Below, piece after piece: positions 7,470 through 14,641 of a DNA stretch of 19,834 nucleotides (position 1 is the first letter of the stretch; each line of letters opens with the position of its first letter). This DNA comes from an uncultured Candidatus Saccharibacteria bacterium. GTDB taxonomy: Bacteria > Patescibacteria > Saccharimonadia > Saccharimonadales > UBA6022. The stretch lies in assembly GCA_946479115.1 (NCBI GenBank), contig CAMLED010000004.1, forward strand, positions 1-19,834. Direction: 5' to 3'. The notes under the pieces were generated by a model, which saw nothing but the letters and a program-made list of their open reading frames with translations, had not been told where the DNA came from and did not search any database. A program made the translations under genes and the position numbers.

Positions 7470-7877
7470 GATCGCGTCGCGGTTACCGATAATTTCGCGT
7501 TTGATTTCATCAAGCACTGTTGCAACCACTTGCCTATAGTCAGGACGATTCAAACTAAGCCATTTTAATGATGCGTACTCGGCCATAACTGCCATTTGAT
7601 CAACACCTTGTGGCACACTCGCAACTAACTGCTGGTAGCTTGGGTCATTCTGGTAGTCAGGCGTATTAGCCGCAATCCAAGCAGTCACTTTTTCATTATT
7701 ACGATCGACAAATGACTCAAATTCGCTCAACTGATCATCGCTAAGACCTTCAGACAAACGTGTCCCAACTTCAATTTCTAAGCGGCTATAGATGTGATCC
7801 TTAAATGCCTGCTTTTCGTGCTCAGGTAGTTGGTCAAGGCCAAGTTCTTGTAGGAATTTATCATCAAGTTGAAACAT
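7443..7877 (-). CDS. DUF5663-like protein
   Basis: A 144-aa acidic, mostly helical soluble protein with no signal peptide or membrane segment. Its N-terminus 'MFQLDDKFLQELGLDQLP' and the following 'YSRLEIEVGTRLSEGLSDDQLSEFE' match, from memory, the DUF5663 family found widely in CPR bacteria. Function is unknown. A clear Shine-Dalgarno (AAAGGA) lies about 7 nt before the ATG. It starts 17 nt after the stop of the PP2C gene, so it is probably the second gene of that transcript and may act in the same process. Its last 27 nt are antisense to the end of fmt. Confidence 0.7.
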   Translation of the reverse strand: MFQLDDKFLQELGLDQLPEHEKQAFKDHIYSRLEIEVGTRLSEGLSDDQLSEFESFVDRNNEKVTAWIAANTPDYQNDPSYQQLVASVPQGVDQMAVMAEYASLKWLSLNRPDYRQVVATVLDEIKREIIGNRDAILGNDSVAA

Positions 7878-7894
7878 GTTTAATCCTTTTGTAT

Positions 7895-9739
7895 TTACTG
7901 ATTATTCTTAATTAATTCTAGCACATCCCTTGGCAGTGCACCGGGACGACTGATTCCCCATGTACCATCGGTCATTGGGTATGCCCAACCCTTTTCTTGC
8001 AGCACAGGACCAATCTTCTGCAAGATCGCAGCCTGCTTAGCTGGGTCAGTTACACCAGTAGCCTCTTGGATGGTCTGATACCAACCTTCACCATTCGTAA
8101 CTGTCGAGGCAGCGACGCTAAACTCAGGCGGAAGAGGGCGTGTTGGACGCGGTGTTTCACCGGATGGTGCTTTAGTCACCCAGTCACCGTCGGCATTGCC
8201 GATTCCGGCTGGCAGACTCGCCATATCATGACCCAATTTCCAGGCGGTAATGGCAACCAACGTAACTGCAGCAACACCAACCACACGCTTAAGTGCCTTT
8301 TCTTGTTTCTCGTTTCGCTTCGCTAGCTGCTCATTTGAATATTTCTTTTCAAGCTTGTTTTGATGAATGACACGATACGCATCCATCTGACCAGCAAGAT
8401 ATGCTGGTAGATCGCGTAGCTTGTCTTTTAGGCTTAGTTTCTCAACTACAGGCGCCTCTTGGTTAGGTTGTACGGGAATAGATTCTGTCTGTGCTTCTTG
8501 TGCATCCTCACCTGTTGGCTTTAAATGAATAGTTGGCAAATGATCTGGCTTGGCAGGAATCTTTCGCACCTTTGGCTTCCCTGTTTCACGGTCCCAGGTA
8601 CGTTTATTAGTCACAGTGTAGCTGTGTCGATCGCGCATCGCTTCAGAAATCTGATCTTGCAGTTCTGCATCATCAGCAAATACTTGCATAATATCAAGAT
8701 CATCACCATTGTCGGCAGATTTTTTTCGCTGTGCTTTGCGGGCCTGGCTTACTTCAGCCGCGGTAGCAGTATGAGGCAAACCCAGGCTCTCGCGTATCAT
8801 ACGTGCATTTTTTTGACGCGCTGCAAACGTACGGTTCAATGCCTCAGACTCGTTGCCTGTTGTTTCAGGTTCATCTATTAATTGATCGGGCGTCGATACC
8901 GCTTCATTTTTACCTTGATCGAAATCAATAACAATGACGCTTTTATCATCACGTTTTTTCTGTTCACCTAGACTGATTTGCATGAACCGCTCAGCCGCAT
9001 CATCAGCCGCAGATTGGCCAAATGCATCGAGATACTCTTCGGTACTAAAGAACTGTTCTGCGTAGTCACCCGTAATGCCATCTGAACATAGCATTAACCT
9101 GTCACCAGCTTGAAGTGGTGTAAGACGAAAATAACTAGGCTTAGAATGATACTTACTATCTAGTGCATTGAAAATAACATTTCCTCTAGATTGATCAGGG
9201 GTGAGATCATAGTACTGTTGCGACTCTTTACTGTACAAAAAGGCACGCGTGTCTCCCGCGTGTGCAACACCTAGAAATGCCTTGCCATCGATAGTATAAA
9301 TTTTTGCTGCTGTTGCGACGGTCGTTCCGCCTTCGCCGTGTTGGTCCACGGCTTCACGTCCATTTTGAAATGCCCTTTTTAAGTCTTCCTCGGCGGCGGC
9401 AATAGTATCGACAGCCCTATCTGTTCGACTCAGGGATTCGCCTACCGATTCAGATGCAACACGAGATGCAGCTGCTGGATTCCCACCCGCCCCTCCGGCG
9501 CCATCAAAGACACCAAAGACGTGATCTTGCTGATTAATATAAACAGCGTCTTCAGTATGGCTATGGCTCTCTTTTTTGCGCTCGCGCACACCCACCGAAA
9601 GGCGCAATTGATCGAATTCGAGAACAGGAGGCATTTCTGGTGACTGCAGTTGATCATCTACAATTTCGGCATCGTAAATCTTATCCAGATGTGAATCTGG
9701 GTAAATGGTCATTGATTCTGCTTTGTGCTGTACTGACAT
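7895..9739 (-). CDS. Membrane-anchored PP2C-family Ser/Thr phosphatase with C-terminal exported domain
   Basis: A 614-aa multidomain protein. Residues about 45-275 form a PP2C domain with the metal-binding motifs 'VFDGAGG' (77-83), 'GGTT' (137-140), 'HAGDTRAF' (160-167), 'CSDGITGD' (218-225) and 'RDDKSVIVI' (263-271). PP2C enzymes use two Mn/Mg ions to dephosphorylate Ser/Thr. A charged, low-complexity linker (about 280-480) follows, then one hydrophobic membrane helix (about 485-502) preceded by basic residues. Last comes a roughly 110-residue domain predicted outside the cell, ending with a helical module 'GWYQTIQEATGV...GTWGISRPG' (about 550-614). By the positive-inside rule the phosphatase is cytoplasmic. 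The layout resembles a sensor, but with a phosphatase where a PASTA kinase would normally be. No kinase gene is in the window. Starts at 9739 and at Met10 are both possible; the first is used here. Confidence 0.88.
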   Translation of the reverse strand: MSVQHKAESMTIYPDSHLDKIYDAEIVDDQLQSPEMPPVLEFDQLRLSVGVRERKKESHSHTEDAVYINQQDHVFGVFDGAGGAGGNPAAASRVASESVGESLSRTDRAVDTIAAAEEDLKRAFQNGREAVDQHGEGGTTVATAAKIYTIDGKAFLGVAHAGDTRAFLYSKESQQYYDLTPDQSRGNVIFNALDSKYHSKPSYFRLTPLQAGDRLMLCSDGITGDYAEQFFSTEEYLDAFGQSAADDAAERFMQISLGEQKKRDDKSVIVIDFDQGKNEAVSTPDQLIDEPETTGNESEALNRTFAARQKNARMIRESLGLPHTATAAEVSQARKAQRKKSADNGDDLDIMQVFADDAELQDQISEAMRDRHSYTVTNKRTWDRETGKPKVRKIPAKPDHLPTIHLKPTGEDAQEAQTESIPVQPNQEAPVVEKLSLKDKLRDLPAYLAGQMDAYRVIHQNKLEKKYSNEQLAKRNEKQEKALKRVVGVAAVTLVAITAWKLGHDMASLPAGIGNADGDWVTKAPSGETPRPTRPLPPEFSVAASTVTNGEGWYQTIQEATGVTDPAKQAAILQKIGPVLQEKGWAYPMTDGTWGISRPGALPRDVLELIKNNQ

Positions 9740-9792
9740 AGCAATGCTTTCTAGATAAAATTTATTTTGTTTTTGCGATGTTTATACTTTGT

Positions 9793-9821
9793 ATATTAGC
9801 ATAAATACAATAAAAAAGCAA
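9793..9821 (-). promoter_or_regulatory. Promoter for the PP2C-DUF5663 pair
   Basis: On the minus strand TTGCTT (9816-9821), a 17-nt spacer and an extended -10, TATGC-TAATAT (hexamer 9793-9798). The -35 box and spacer overlap the T-tract side of the infB terminator, so infB termination and PP2C initiation share the same bases. The leader would be about 47 nt with no strong Shine-Dalgarno (only AGAAAG, 9 nt from the ATG). Confidence 0.5.
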
Positions 9822-9847
9822 GTACCACATACTGTACTTGCCTTTTT
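9811..9847 (-). terminator. Rho-independent terminator of rpsA-infB
   Basis: A perfect 8-bp stem (9818-9825 with 9834-9841; GCAAGTAC/GTACTTGC) with an 8-nt loop, followed on the minus strand by six T residues (9812-9817). It lies 16 nt after the infB stop codon. On the plus strand the stem is followed by TTTTT, so it could stop transcription both ways. Confidence 0.9.
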
Positions 9848-9862
9848 ACAACACGACTATGT

Positions 9863-11638
9863 TTACTTAAGCGTTCGCTTGACCAATTCGCGAGTAAAGA
9901 GCTCGAGTTTGTCGCCTTCTTCAAGAAGAAGTTTCTTTGTAGTTTTCAACGAAATACCACACATTTCACCTTCAAAAACCTCTTTGGCCTCTTGTTGCTG
10001 GCGCTGAACCTTGGTGACTTCAACTTCACCGAGAATCTCATCGCCACGTTTTACACGTGCGAGGACGTTTGGCACAACTTTACCAGTCGTTACTTCACCA
10101 CCGGCGATAACTTCGTCTTTGAGAGTACGGAAGATGCCCTTGATGGTTAATTTACCAATTTCAGTCTCAACTACCTCTGGTGCAAGCATTGCTTCCATCG
10201 AGCTGCGCGCATCATCAAGGAGTTCGTAGATTACTTTGTAAATACGTACCTGCACTTTGTCACGCATCGCAAGACGCTTAACAGCTGGCGGCAGTTCAAC
10301 GTTAAAGCCATAGATAATGGTGTTTCCATCAGCGGCAAGACGAATGTCATTTTCGGTAATACTACCGACGCCGCTACCGATAATACGAAGTGTAATTTCA
10401 CCCTCTGTATCAACCAAGCGTAAGCTATCCATAACAGAGGTTAGTGAACCCTGAACATCAGCTTTAATGATCACGTTAAGATCCTGGGAATCATATTTTT
10501 GATTCATCATCTTAAGCAGATCGGCGCCAGTAACATTGGTACTAGCAGCGTTCTTTTCGCGCTCAATCTTTGCCTGAGCAGTCACTGCACGGGCTTCTTT
10601 TTCGCTTTTAACAATCGTAAAGATATCACCAAATTGTGGCAGCTCCTTGAAACCAGTCACCGTTGCGGGAGTTGATGGACCGGCGCCGCGGATAGTTTTG
10701 CCAGCGTAATCAAGCAAGGTTCGGACTTTGCCGTACGCCGTACCAGCGACCATAAAATGACCAGGCTTTAATTCGCCCTGTTCAACCAAGAGGCTTACAA
10801 CAGAACCGCGACCTGTTTCCATGTGTGATTCAATCACGAGTCCCTCGGCAGGAACGTCGGTATCAGCTTTTAATTCTTCGATGTCAGCGACGAGCAGAAC
10901 GGTATCAAGTAGTTCATCAATTCCCTGTCCAGTCTTTGCACTGACCTCAACCATAGGGACCGTACCACCCCAAACCTTGTCGTCTGGAATAACACCACGC
11001 TCGGCGAGTTGACCCTTTACAAGACCTGGGTTAGCAGCTTCTTTGTCCATCTTGTTGATAGCAACAACAATTTTGGCGTTTGCCGTCTGAGCAAAGCGAA
11101 TTGCTTCGACAGTTTGTGGCATCACGCCGTCGTCGGCAGCAACTACAATGATCACGACATCAGTTAAGGTAGCACCGTGCTGACGCAGGGCTGCAAAGGC
11201 TTCGTGACCAGGGGTATCGAGTAGTGTAATCGAGCGGCCCTTACGAACCGTTTGATAGGCGCTAATGTGCTGGGTAATACCACCAGCTTCACCATCGACT
11301 ACTTTTTGACTCATGACGGCGTCTAGCAAGCTAGTTTTACCATGGTCAACGTGACCCATGACCGCAACAATTGGCGGACGTTCGACGGCGTGATCTGATA
11401 ACTCGTGAACTTTGCGTTCAGTTGCCGTTGCGGCCGCCTTTTTCTGTAACTCAACATCAAGGCCGAGCTCTTCTACGATAATTGTCGCGGTTTCAAAATC
11501 AATTCGTTGATTGATGGTTGCAACGATACCGTTTTTAAACAACTCACCAATCAAATTGGTGACGGGCAAATTAAGCGTTTCAGCTAATTCACCAACAGTA
11601 ATTGAGTCAGCGACAACAAGTACTTTTTCTTGGCTCAT
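9863..11638 (-). CDS. infB: Translation initiation factor IF-2
   Basis: A 591-aa compact IF-2 with only a short N-terminal region (one IF2N-like segment, about 5-60) in place of the long linker of E. coli IF-2. The GTPase domain has G1 'GHVDHGKT' (95-102), G2 'GGITQH' (119-124), G3 'DTPGHE' (141-146), G4 'NKMD' (195-198) and G5 'SAKTG'. Domains II-IV follow, including the C-terminal fMet-tRNA-binding beta-barrel. IF-2 brings formyl-Met-tRNA to the 30S subunit and promotes 70S joining, so it works with fmt in this window. A strong Shine-Dalgarno (AAAGGAG, 11646-11652) lies 7 nt before the ATG and is itself part of a small GAAAG/CTTTC hairpin. It is downstream of rpsA rather than nusA. Confidence 0.97.
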   Translation of the reverse strand: MSQEKVLVVADSITVGELAETLNLPVTNLIGELFKNGIVATINQRIDFETATIIVEELGLDVELQKKAAATATERKVHELSDHAVERPPIVAVMGHVDHGKTSLLDAVMSQKVVDGEAGGITQHISAYQTVRKGRSITLLDTPGHEAFAALRQHGATLTDVVIIVVAADDGVMPQTVEAIRFAQTANAKIVVAINKMDKEAANPGLVKGQLAERGVIPDDKVWGGTVPMVEVSAKTGQGIDELLDTVLLVADIEELKADTDVPAEGLVIESHMETGRGSVVSLLVEQGELKPGHFMVAGTAYGKVRTLLDYAGKTIRGAGPSTPATVTGFKELPQFGDIFTIVKSEKEARAVTAQAKIEREKNAASTNVTGADLLKMMNQKYDSQDLNVIIKADVQGSLTSVMDSLRLVDTEGEITLRIIGSGVGSITENDIRLAADGNTIIYGFNVELPPAVKRLAMRDKVQVRIYKVIYELLDDARSSMEAMLAPEVVETEIGKLTIKGIFRTLKDEVIAGGEVTTGKVVPNVLARVKRGDEILGEVEVTKVQRQQQEAKEVFEGEMCGISLKTTKKLLLEEGDKLELFTRELVKRTLK

Positions 11639-11656
11639 CGGAAAGCTCCTTTCTGC

Positions 11657-11674
11657 CCGTCACCCTCGTGACGG
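11657..11674 (-). promoter_or_regulatory. Leader hairpin between rpsA and infB
   Basis: A perfect 7-bp hairpin on the minus strand: CCGTCAC, loop GAGG, GTGACGG. It stands 4 nt before the infB ribosome-binding site and has no T-tract, so it is not an ordinary terminator. A TATAAT (11676-11681) directly upstream could be a weak internal promoter, but no -35 is seen. The hairpin may be an mRNA processing or translation-control element. Confidence 0.45.
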
Positions 11675-11697
11675 AATTATACTATCTCTCGATAGGT

Positions 11698-12777
11698 TTA
11701 TTTCTTCTTTTTGTCAGCAAGACTTAGTGAAATCTTGCGGTTGTCTTTGTCGATATCAAGCACAGTAAATGATTTGCGCTCGTTCAATGTAAAGACTTTT
11801 TCTGGATCAACGTCGTTGCCGTCACCAAGTTCAGAAATGTGAACGAGAGCTTCAACAGCTGGGCTGATCTGTACGAATGCACCGAATGGAGTGATACGAG
11901 TGACTGTACCTTCAACTTCAGCACCTGATTTGAATTGTTCAACTTCATCAAGCCATGGGTCTTGGGTAAGTTGTTTCATGCTTAGGCTAAGGCGGTCTTT
12001 ATCGATTGAAATAATCTTCGCTTCGATAGTTTGACCAACTTTAACGTAGTCACTTGGGTTGCTTACACGTTCCCAGCTAATTTCTGAGATGTGCACCAAA
12101 CCTTCGATACCTTCAACGTTAACGAATACACCGAAGTCAACAACACCAGTAACGATACCAGTCACCTTGTCGCCAACAGCAAGTTTTTCAAATCGAGCAG
12201 CAAGGCCGTCTTTGATAGCTTCTTTTTCGCTAAAGATAAGTTTGTTAGCTTTACGGTCACAGTCCAAAATACGAACCTTAAGCGTTTGACCAACCAGGCT
12301 GTTCAAACGTTGCAAGATTTCGTCTTTATCGCTTGAACCGACACGTGGGTAGTGTTCAGCTGAAAGTTGTGACACAGGTAGGAACCCGCGAACACCTTCA
12401 TATTCAACCAACAAACCACCGCGGTTTGCATCGTATGGAGACACATCGATAATATCGCCTGCGTCCATTTTTGCAGCCACTTCGTCCCAACCGCGATCTT
12501 TCGCAGCTTTACGAAGTGATAGTAGTGAGTAGCCATTATCAAGCTCAGCATCAACGACGCTCGCTGTGACTTCGTCACCTTCTTTTAGTGCACGAGAGAA
12601 ACCAACCTCGCGGCGTGGTACGAAACCAACACCTTGGGCGCCAAGATCGATCAGTACTTCGTGTTTACGAAGACTGAGAACCGTTCCGGTAATTACTTCT
12701 CCTGCTGTTAGTTGCTTAACGCTGTCACCTTCGGCAGCGAGCAAATCATCCATTGTTATTGTGGCTTTTGTTGCCAT
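11698..12777 (-). CDS. rpsA: 30S ribosomal protein S1 (four S1 repeats)
   Basis: A 359-aa protein with four S1 OB-fold repeats starting near residues 23, 105, 200 and 285 ('GEVITGTV', 'GDIIDVSP', 'GDKVTGIVTGVVDFGVFV', 'GAEVEGTVTRITPFGAFV'). Repeats 3 and 4 have the best match, with 'EGLVHISEIS' and 'EALVHISELG'. Four repeats are typical of non-proteobacterial S1, against six in E. coli. S1 binds mRNA at the 30S platform and helps unfold structured leaders. The C-terminus ends in a basic tail (ADKKKK). The ATG is 14 nt from the nearest strong AGGAG, unusually far. It is followed 59 nt later by infB, likely on the same transcript. Confidence 0.94.
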   Translation of the reverse strand: MATKATITMDDLLAAEGDSVKQLTAGEVITGTVLSLRKHEVLIDLGAQGVGFVPRREVGFSRALKEGDEVTASVVDAELDNGYSLLSLRKAAKDRGWDEVAAKMDAGDIIDVSPYDANRGGLLVEYEGVRGFLPVSQLSAEHYPRVGSSDKDEILQRLNSLVGQTLKVRILDCDRKANKLIFSEKEAIKDGLAARFEKLAVGDKVTGIVTGVVDFGVFVNVEGIEGLVHISEISWERVSNPSDYVKVGQTIEAKIISIDKDRLSLSMKQLTQDPWLDEVEQFKSGAEVEGTVTRITPFGAFVQISPAVEALVHISELGDGNDVDPEKVFTLNERKSFTVLDIDKDNRKISLSLADKKKK

Positions 12778-12850
12778 AAGTCTTAGATAGACTCCTTCCT
12801 TAATTGATATTTCTGAAGCACGCTAAATATAGCACTCCTAGATCTTTTCC

Positions 12851-12879
12851 ATTGTACCCCAGAGAGGGACGGAAGTCAA
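12851..12879 (-). promoter_or_regulatory. Promoter for rpsA-infB
   Basis: On the minus strand TTGACT (12874-12879), a 17-nt spacer and TACAAT (12851-12856) form a near-consensus promoter. The start near 12844 gives a leader of about 67 nt containing a small GCTA-TATT-TAGC hairpin and an AAGGAAGGAG tract (12792-12801). The -35 box overlaps the stop codon of the upstream LPQTG gene. Confidence 0.7.
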
Positions 12880-13262
12880 AGTGTTAGTCGGTGTTGGCGA
12901 GAACGATAATAGGCCACAGACGTACCTGTCAGGAGACCGATTGCAAGCATTGCCATAAACGTCTCGGCTGGTCCTGTTTGTGGCAACTGGGCAGGACGTG
13001 GCGTCACCGGAGCTGGCTGCGGCTTTGGCGTGCTTACCTCTGGTTTTGTCGCCTCTGGTTTAGGCTTCGCTTCCTCTTCGTTTGGCTTTGGCGCTGTTGT
13101 TTCGTCAGATTTATGAGACTGCTTTTGATCGCTCGTTGCTTGGGCAATCGTATCATTTGCATGTGTGCGAGCGAAATAGACGCCACCCACAAGAAGTACG
13201 ACCAATGCGCCGCCTATGATTAGAAAACTTAGTACTGAACCACCCTGATTCGATCGTACCAT
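12876..13262 (-). CDS. Small LPXTG-type cell-wall-anchored protein
   Basis: A 128-aa exported protein. An N-terminal hydrophobic segment (about 10-30, 'VLSFLIIGGALVVLLVGGVYFA') acts as signal or anchor. The middle (about 35-90) is a Lys/Glu/Pro/Thr-rich spacer. The C-terminus is a classical cell-wall sorting signal: LPQTG (about 93-97), a hydrophobic stretch, then a basic tail 'RSRQHR'. A sortase would cleave between Thr and Gly and attach the protein to peptidoglycan. No folded domain is visible, so it may be a short stalk or wall-spanning peptide. A good Shine-Dalgarno (GAGGAGT) lies 7 nt before the ATG. The last codons overlap the rpsA promoter. Confidence 0.8.
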   Translation of the reverse strand: MVRSNQGGSVLSFLIIGGALVVLLVGGVYFARTHANDTIAQATSDQKQSHKSDETTAPKPNEEEAKPKPEATKPEVSTPKPQPAPVTPRPAQLPQTGPAETFMAMLAIGLLTGTSVAYYRSRQHRLTL

Positions 13263-13291
13263 TTTGGTTACTCCTCACTTACTTTACCTCT

Positions 13292-13320
13292 AGTATATTC
13301 CTTTTGAATCACCGGCACAA
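13292..13320 (-). promoter_or_regulatory. Promoter for the LPXTG gene
   Basis: On the minus strand TTGTGC (13315-13320), a 17-nt spacer and TATACT (13292-13297). It gives a leader of roughly 20 nt carrying the GAGGAG site. It is arranged back to back with the ROK-kinase promoter. Confidence 0.55.
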
Positions 13321-13333
13321 CTTGGCGAGAATA

Positions 13334-13342
13334 TGGTACACT
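13334..13342 (+). promoter_or_regulatory. Extended -10 promoter of the ROK-family gene
   Basis: TG-G-TACACT, an extended -10 with the hexamer at 13337-13342, ending 6 nt before the ATG. The start would fall at the A of the start codon, giving a leaderless mRNA. No -35 box or ribosome-binding site is visible. Confidence 0.5.
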
Positions 13343-13348
13343 ACGTAC

Positions 13349-14164
13349 ATGTTAGTGACCGTCGACACTGGAGGGACCAAAACCCTAGTCGCCAGCTTTA
13401 ATGAGCAGGGCGAGCTACAAGAATCACTCAAATTCCCTACCCCTCCTGACCAAAACGAATACGTCACTCTTCTCCGGCAAACATTACAAGATACCTACGG
13501 TTCTGCCGATGTGGAAGCAATTGTCGTTGCATTACCCGGTATCATTAAGAATGGCGTCGCTATCTGGTGCAACAACCTTGGTTGGAGAAACTTCGATGCA
13601 CACGCTGCTCTTCAGGGAGTCCTTGGCAATGCGCCCGTTTTAATTGAAAATGATGCCAACCTTGCCGGACTTGCCGAGACACGCTCACTTGAACCTATGC
13701 CTGTCTCTTCGCTGTATGTCACCATCAGCACCGGCATCGGTACCGGCATTATCACTAATGGCCATATCGACGAAGGTCTGCGCCATAGCGAAGGTGGACG
13801 AGCCCTAGTGGAGTATGAGGGCGAAGAACACGAATGGGAAAGCTTTGCCTCTGGTCAAGCCATCTATAAAATCTATGGCCAATATGCCCGCGATATAACA
13901 GACCCCGCCATATGGGATGATATTGCTGACCGTATCACTCAAGGCTTCTTAGCAATGATTCCAATGATCCAACCAGATATCATCATTATCGGTGGAAGCA
14001 TAGGGACTTATTTTGAGCGCTATAGCACACGACTCAAAACACTTCTTACTCAACAACTACCGCCACATATACCTTGTCCAGAAATAATCCAAGCTAAGCA
14101 CCCTGAAGAAGCGGTGTTATACGGATGTTACTACTATGCAGTCGATTACCTCTCTCGCGACTAA
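13349..14164 (+). CDS. ROK-family sugar kinase-like protein
   Basis: A 271-aa member of the ROK/actin-ATPase fold. The phosphate-1 loop 'DTGGTKT' (6-12), the active-site region 'ENDANLAGLAE' and the phosphate-2 loop 'STGIGTGII' are clear, and 'IIIIGGSIG' near residue 215 is the adenosine motif. ROK enzymes phosphorylate glucose, N-acetylglucosamine or similar sugars. The family's zinc-binding CxCGxxGCxE motif is absent: the equivalent stretch reads 'EHEWESFASG', keeping the ESFASG-like end only. The sugar substrate is therefore unclear, and a regulatory rather than catalytic role is possible. Translation starts at MLVTVDTGG; the frame open upstream has no family residues. It overlaps the next gene by 29 nt. 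Confidence 0.85.
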   Translation: MLVTVDTGGTKTLVASFNEQGELQESLKFPTPPDQNEYVTLLRQTLQDTYGSADVEAIVVALPGIIKNGVAIWCNNLGWRNFDAHAALQGVLGNAPVLIENDANLAGLAETRSLEPMPVSSLYVTISTGIGTGIITNGHIDEGLRHSEGGRALVEYEGEEHEWESFASGQAIYKIYGQYARDITDPAIWDDIADRITQGFLAMIPMIQPDIIIIGGSIGTYFERYSTRLKTLLTQQLPPHIPCPEIIQAKHPEEAVLYGCYYYAVDYLSRD

Positions 14165-14594
14165 ACTTCAAGCGGACTTTCCTGACTTCATTTTCACGCC
14201 TGAGGCGGAGTTTCGTTGGTCGCCGCAACAAAAGACAATTTTTTATCCAATTACCTCATCCGATACGGCCAGCCTCTTACACGAAACAGCTCACGCCATT
14301 CTAAAGCACACTGAATATGCCAAGGATATTACTCTTATTGAAATGGAGCGTGATGCCTGGGAGTATGCGAAAAACGAGCTAAGCCCTCGGTATAACACCC
14401 CTATCGATGAAGTTATCGCCGAGAGTGCACTCGACACCTACCGCGACTGGCTCCATGCCCGCAGTACCTGTCCACAGTGCCGGGCCACCGGTGTTCAGAT
14501 AAAAAAAGACCAATACAAGTGTCTTGCTTGCCATACTCAGTGGCGCACAAATGAAGCACGCGTTTGCGCCCTGCGTCGCTACACTCTTACCTAA
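14136..14594 (+). CDS. ImmA/IrrE-like HExxH protein with C-terminal zinc ribbon
   Basis: A 152-aa protein. 'LLHETAHAILKH' (47-58) contains a zinc-protease HExxH motif (H49, E50, H53). About 18 residues later comes 'EMERDAWEYAK' (69-79), where a Glu would be the third zinc ligand. The spacing and the 'E.DAWEYA' helix resemble ImmA/IrrE (DUF955-type) metallopeptidases that cleave repressors. The C-terminus adds a zinc ribbon with C112-x2-C115 and C129-x2-C132. The combined layout is not one I recognise. No signal peptide is seen, so it is cytoplasmic. The start overlaps the ROK gene by 29 nt, implying coupled translation. Assignment rests on motifs only. Confidence 0.65.
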   Translation: MQSITSLATKLQADFPDFIFTPEAEFRWSPQQKTIFYPITSSDTASLLHETAHAILKHTEYAKDITLIEMERDAWEYAKNELSPRYNTPIDEVIAESALDTYRDWLHARSTCPQCRATGVQIKKDQYKCLACHTQWRTNEARVCALRRYTLT

Positions 14595-14636
14595 AAAATA
14601 CCCCGCAGACGAATCTACGGGGTATTTTCTTTTAAG
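14595..14636. terminator. Bidirectional terminator
   Basis: A stem of about 14 bp with one C/A mismatch and a CGAA loop: 14595-14609 pairs with 14614-14628 (core TACCCCG/CGGGGTA). T-tracts flank it on both strands (TTTT then CTTTT on plus; TTTTTT on minus). It sits between the convergent ImmA-like gene and the KGG gene and can serve both. Confidence 0.92.
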
Positions 14637-14641
14637 CAACC

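Noticed and set aside
11657..11674. Terminator between rpsA and infB
   Set aside because: The hairpin has no following T-tract and is directly followed by the infB ribosome-binding site.
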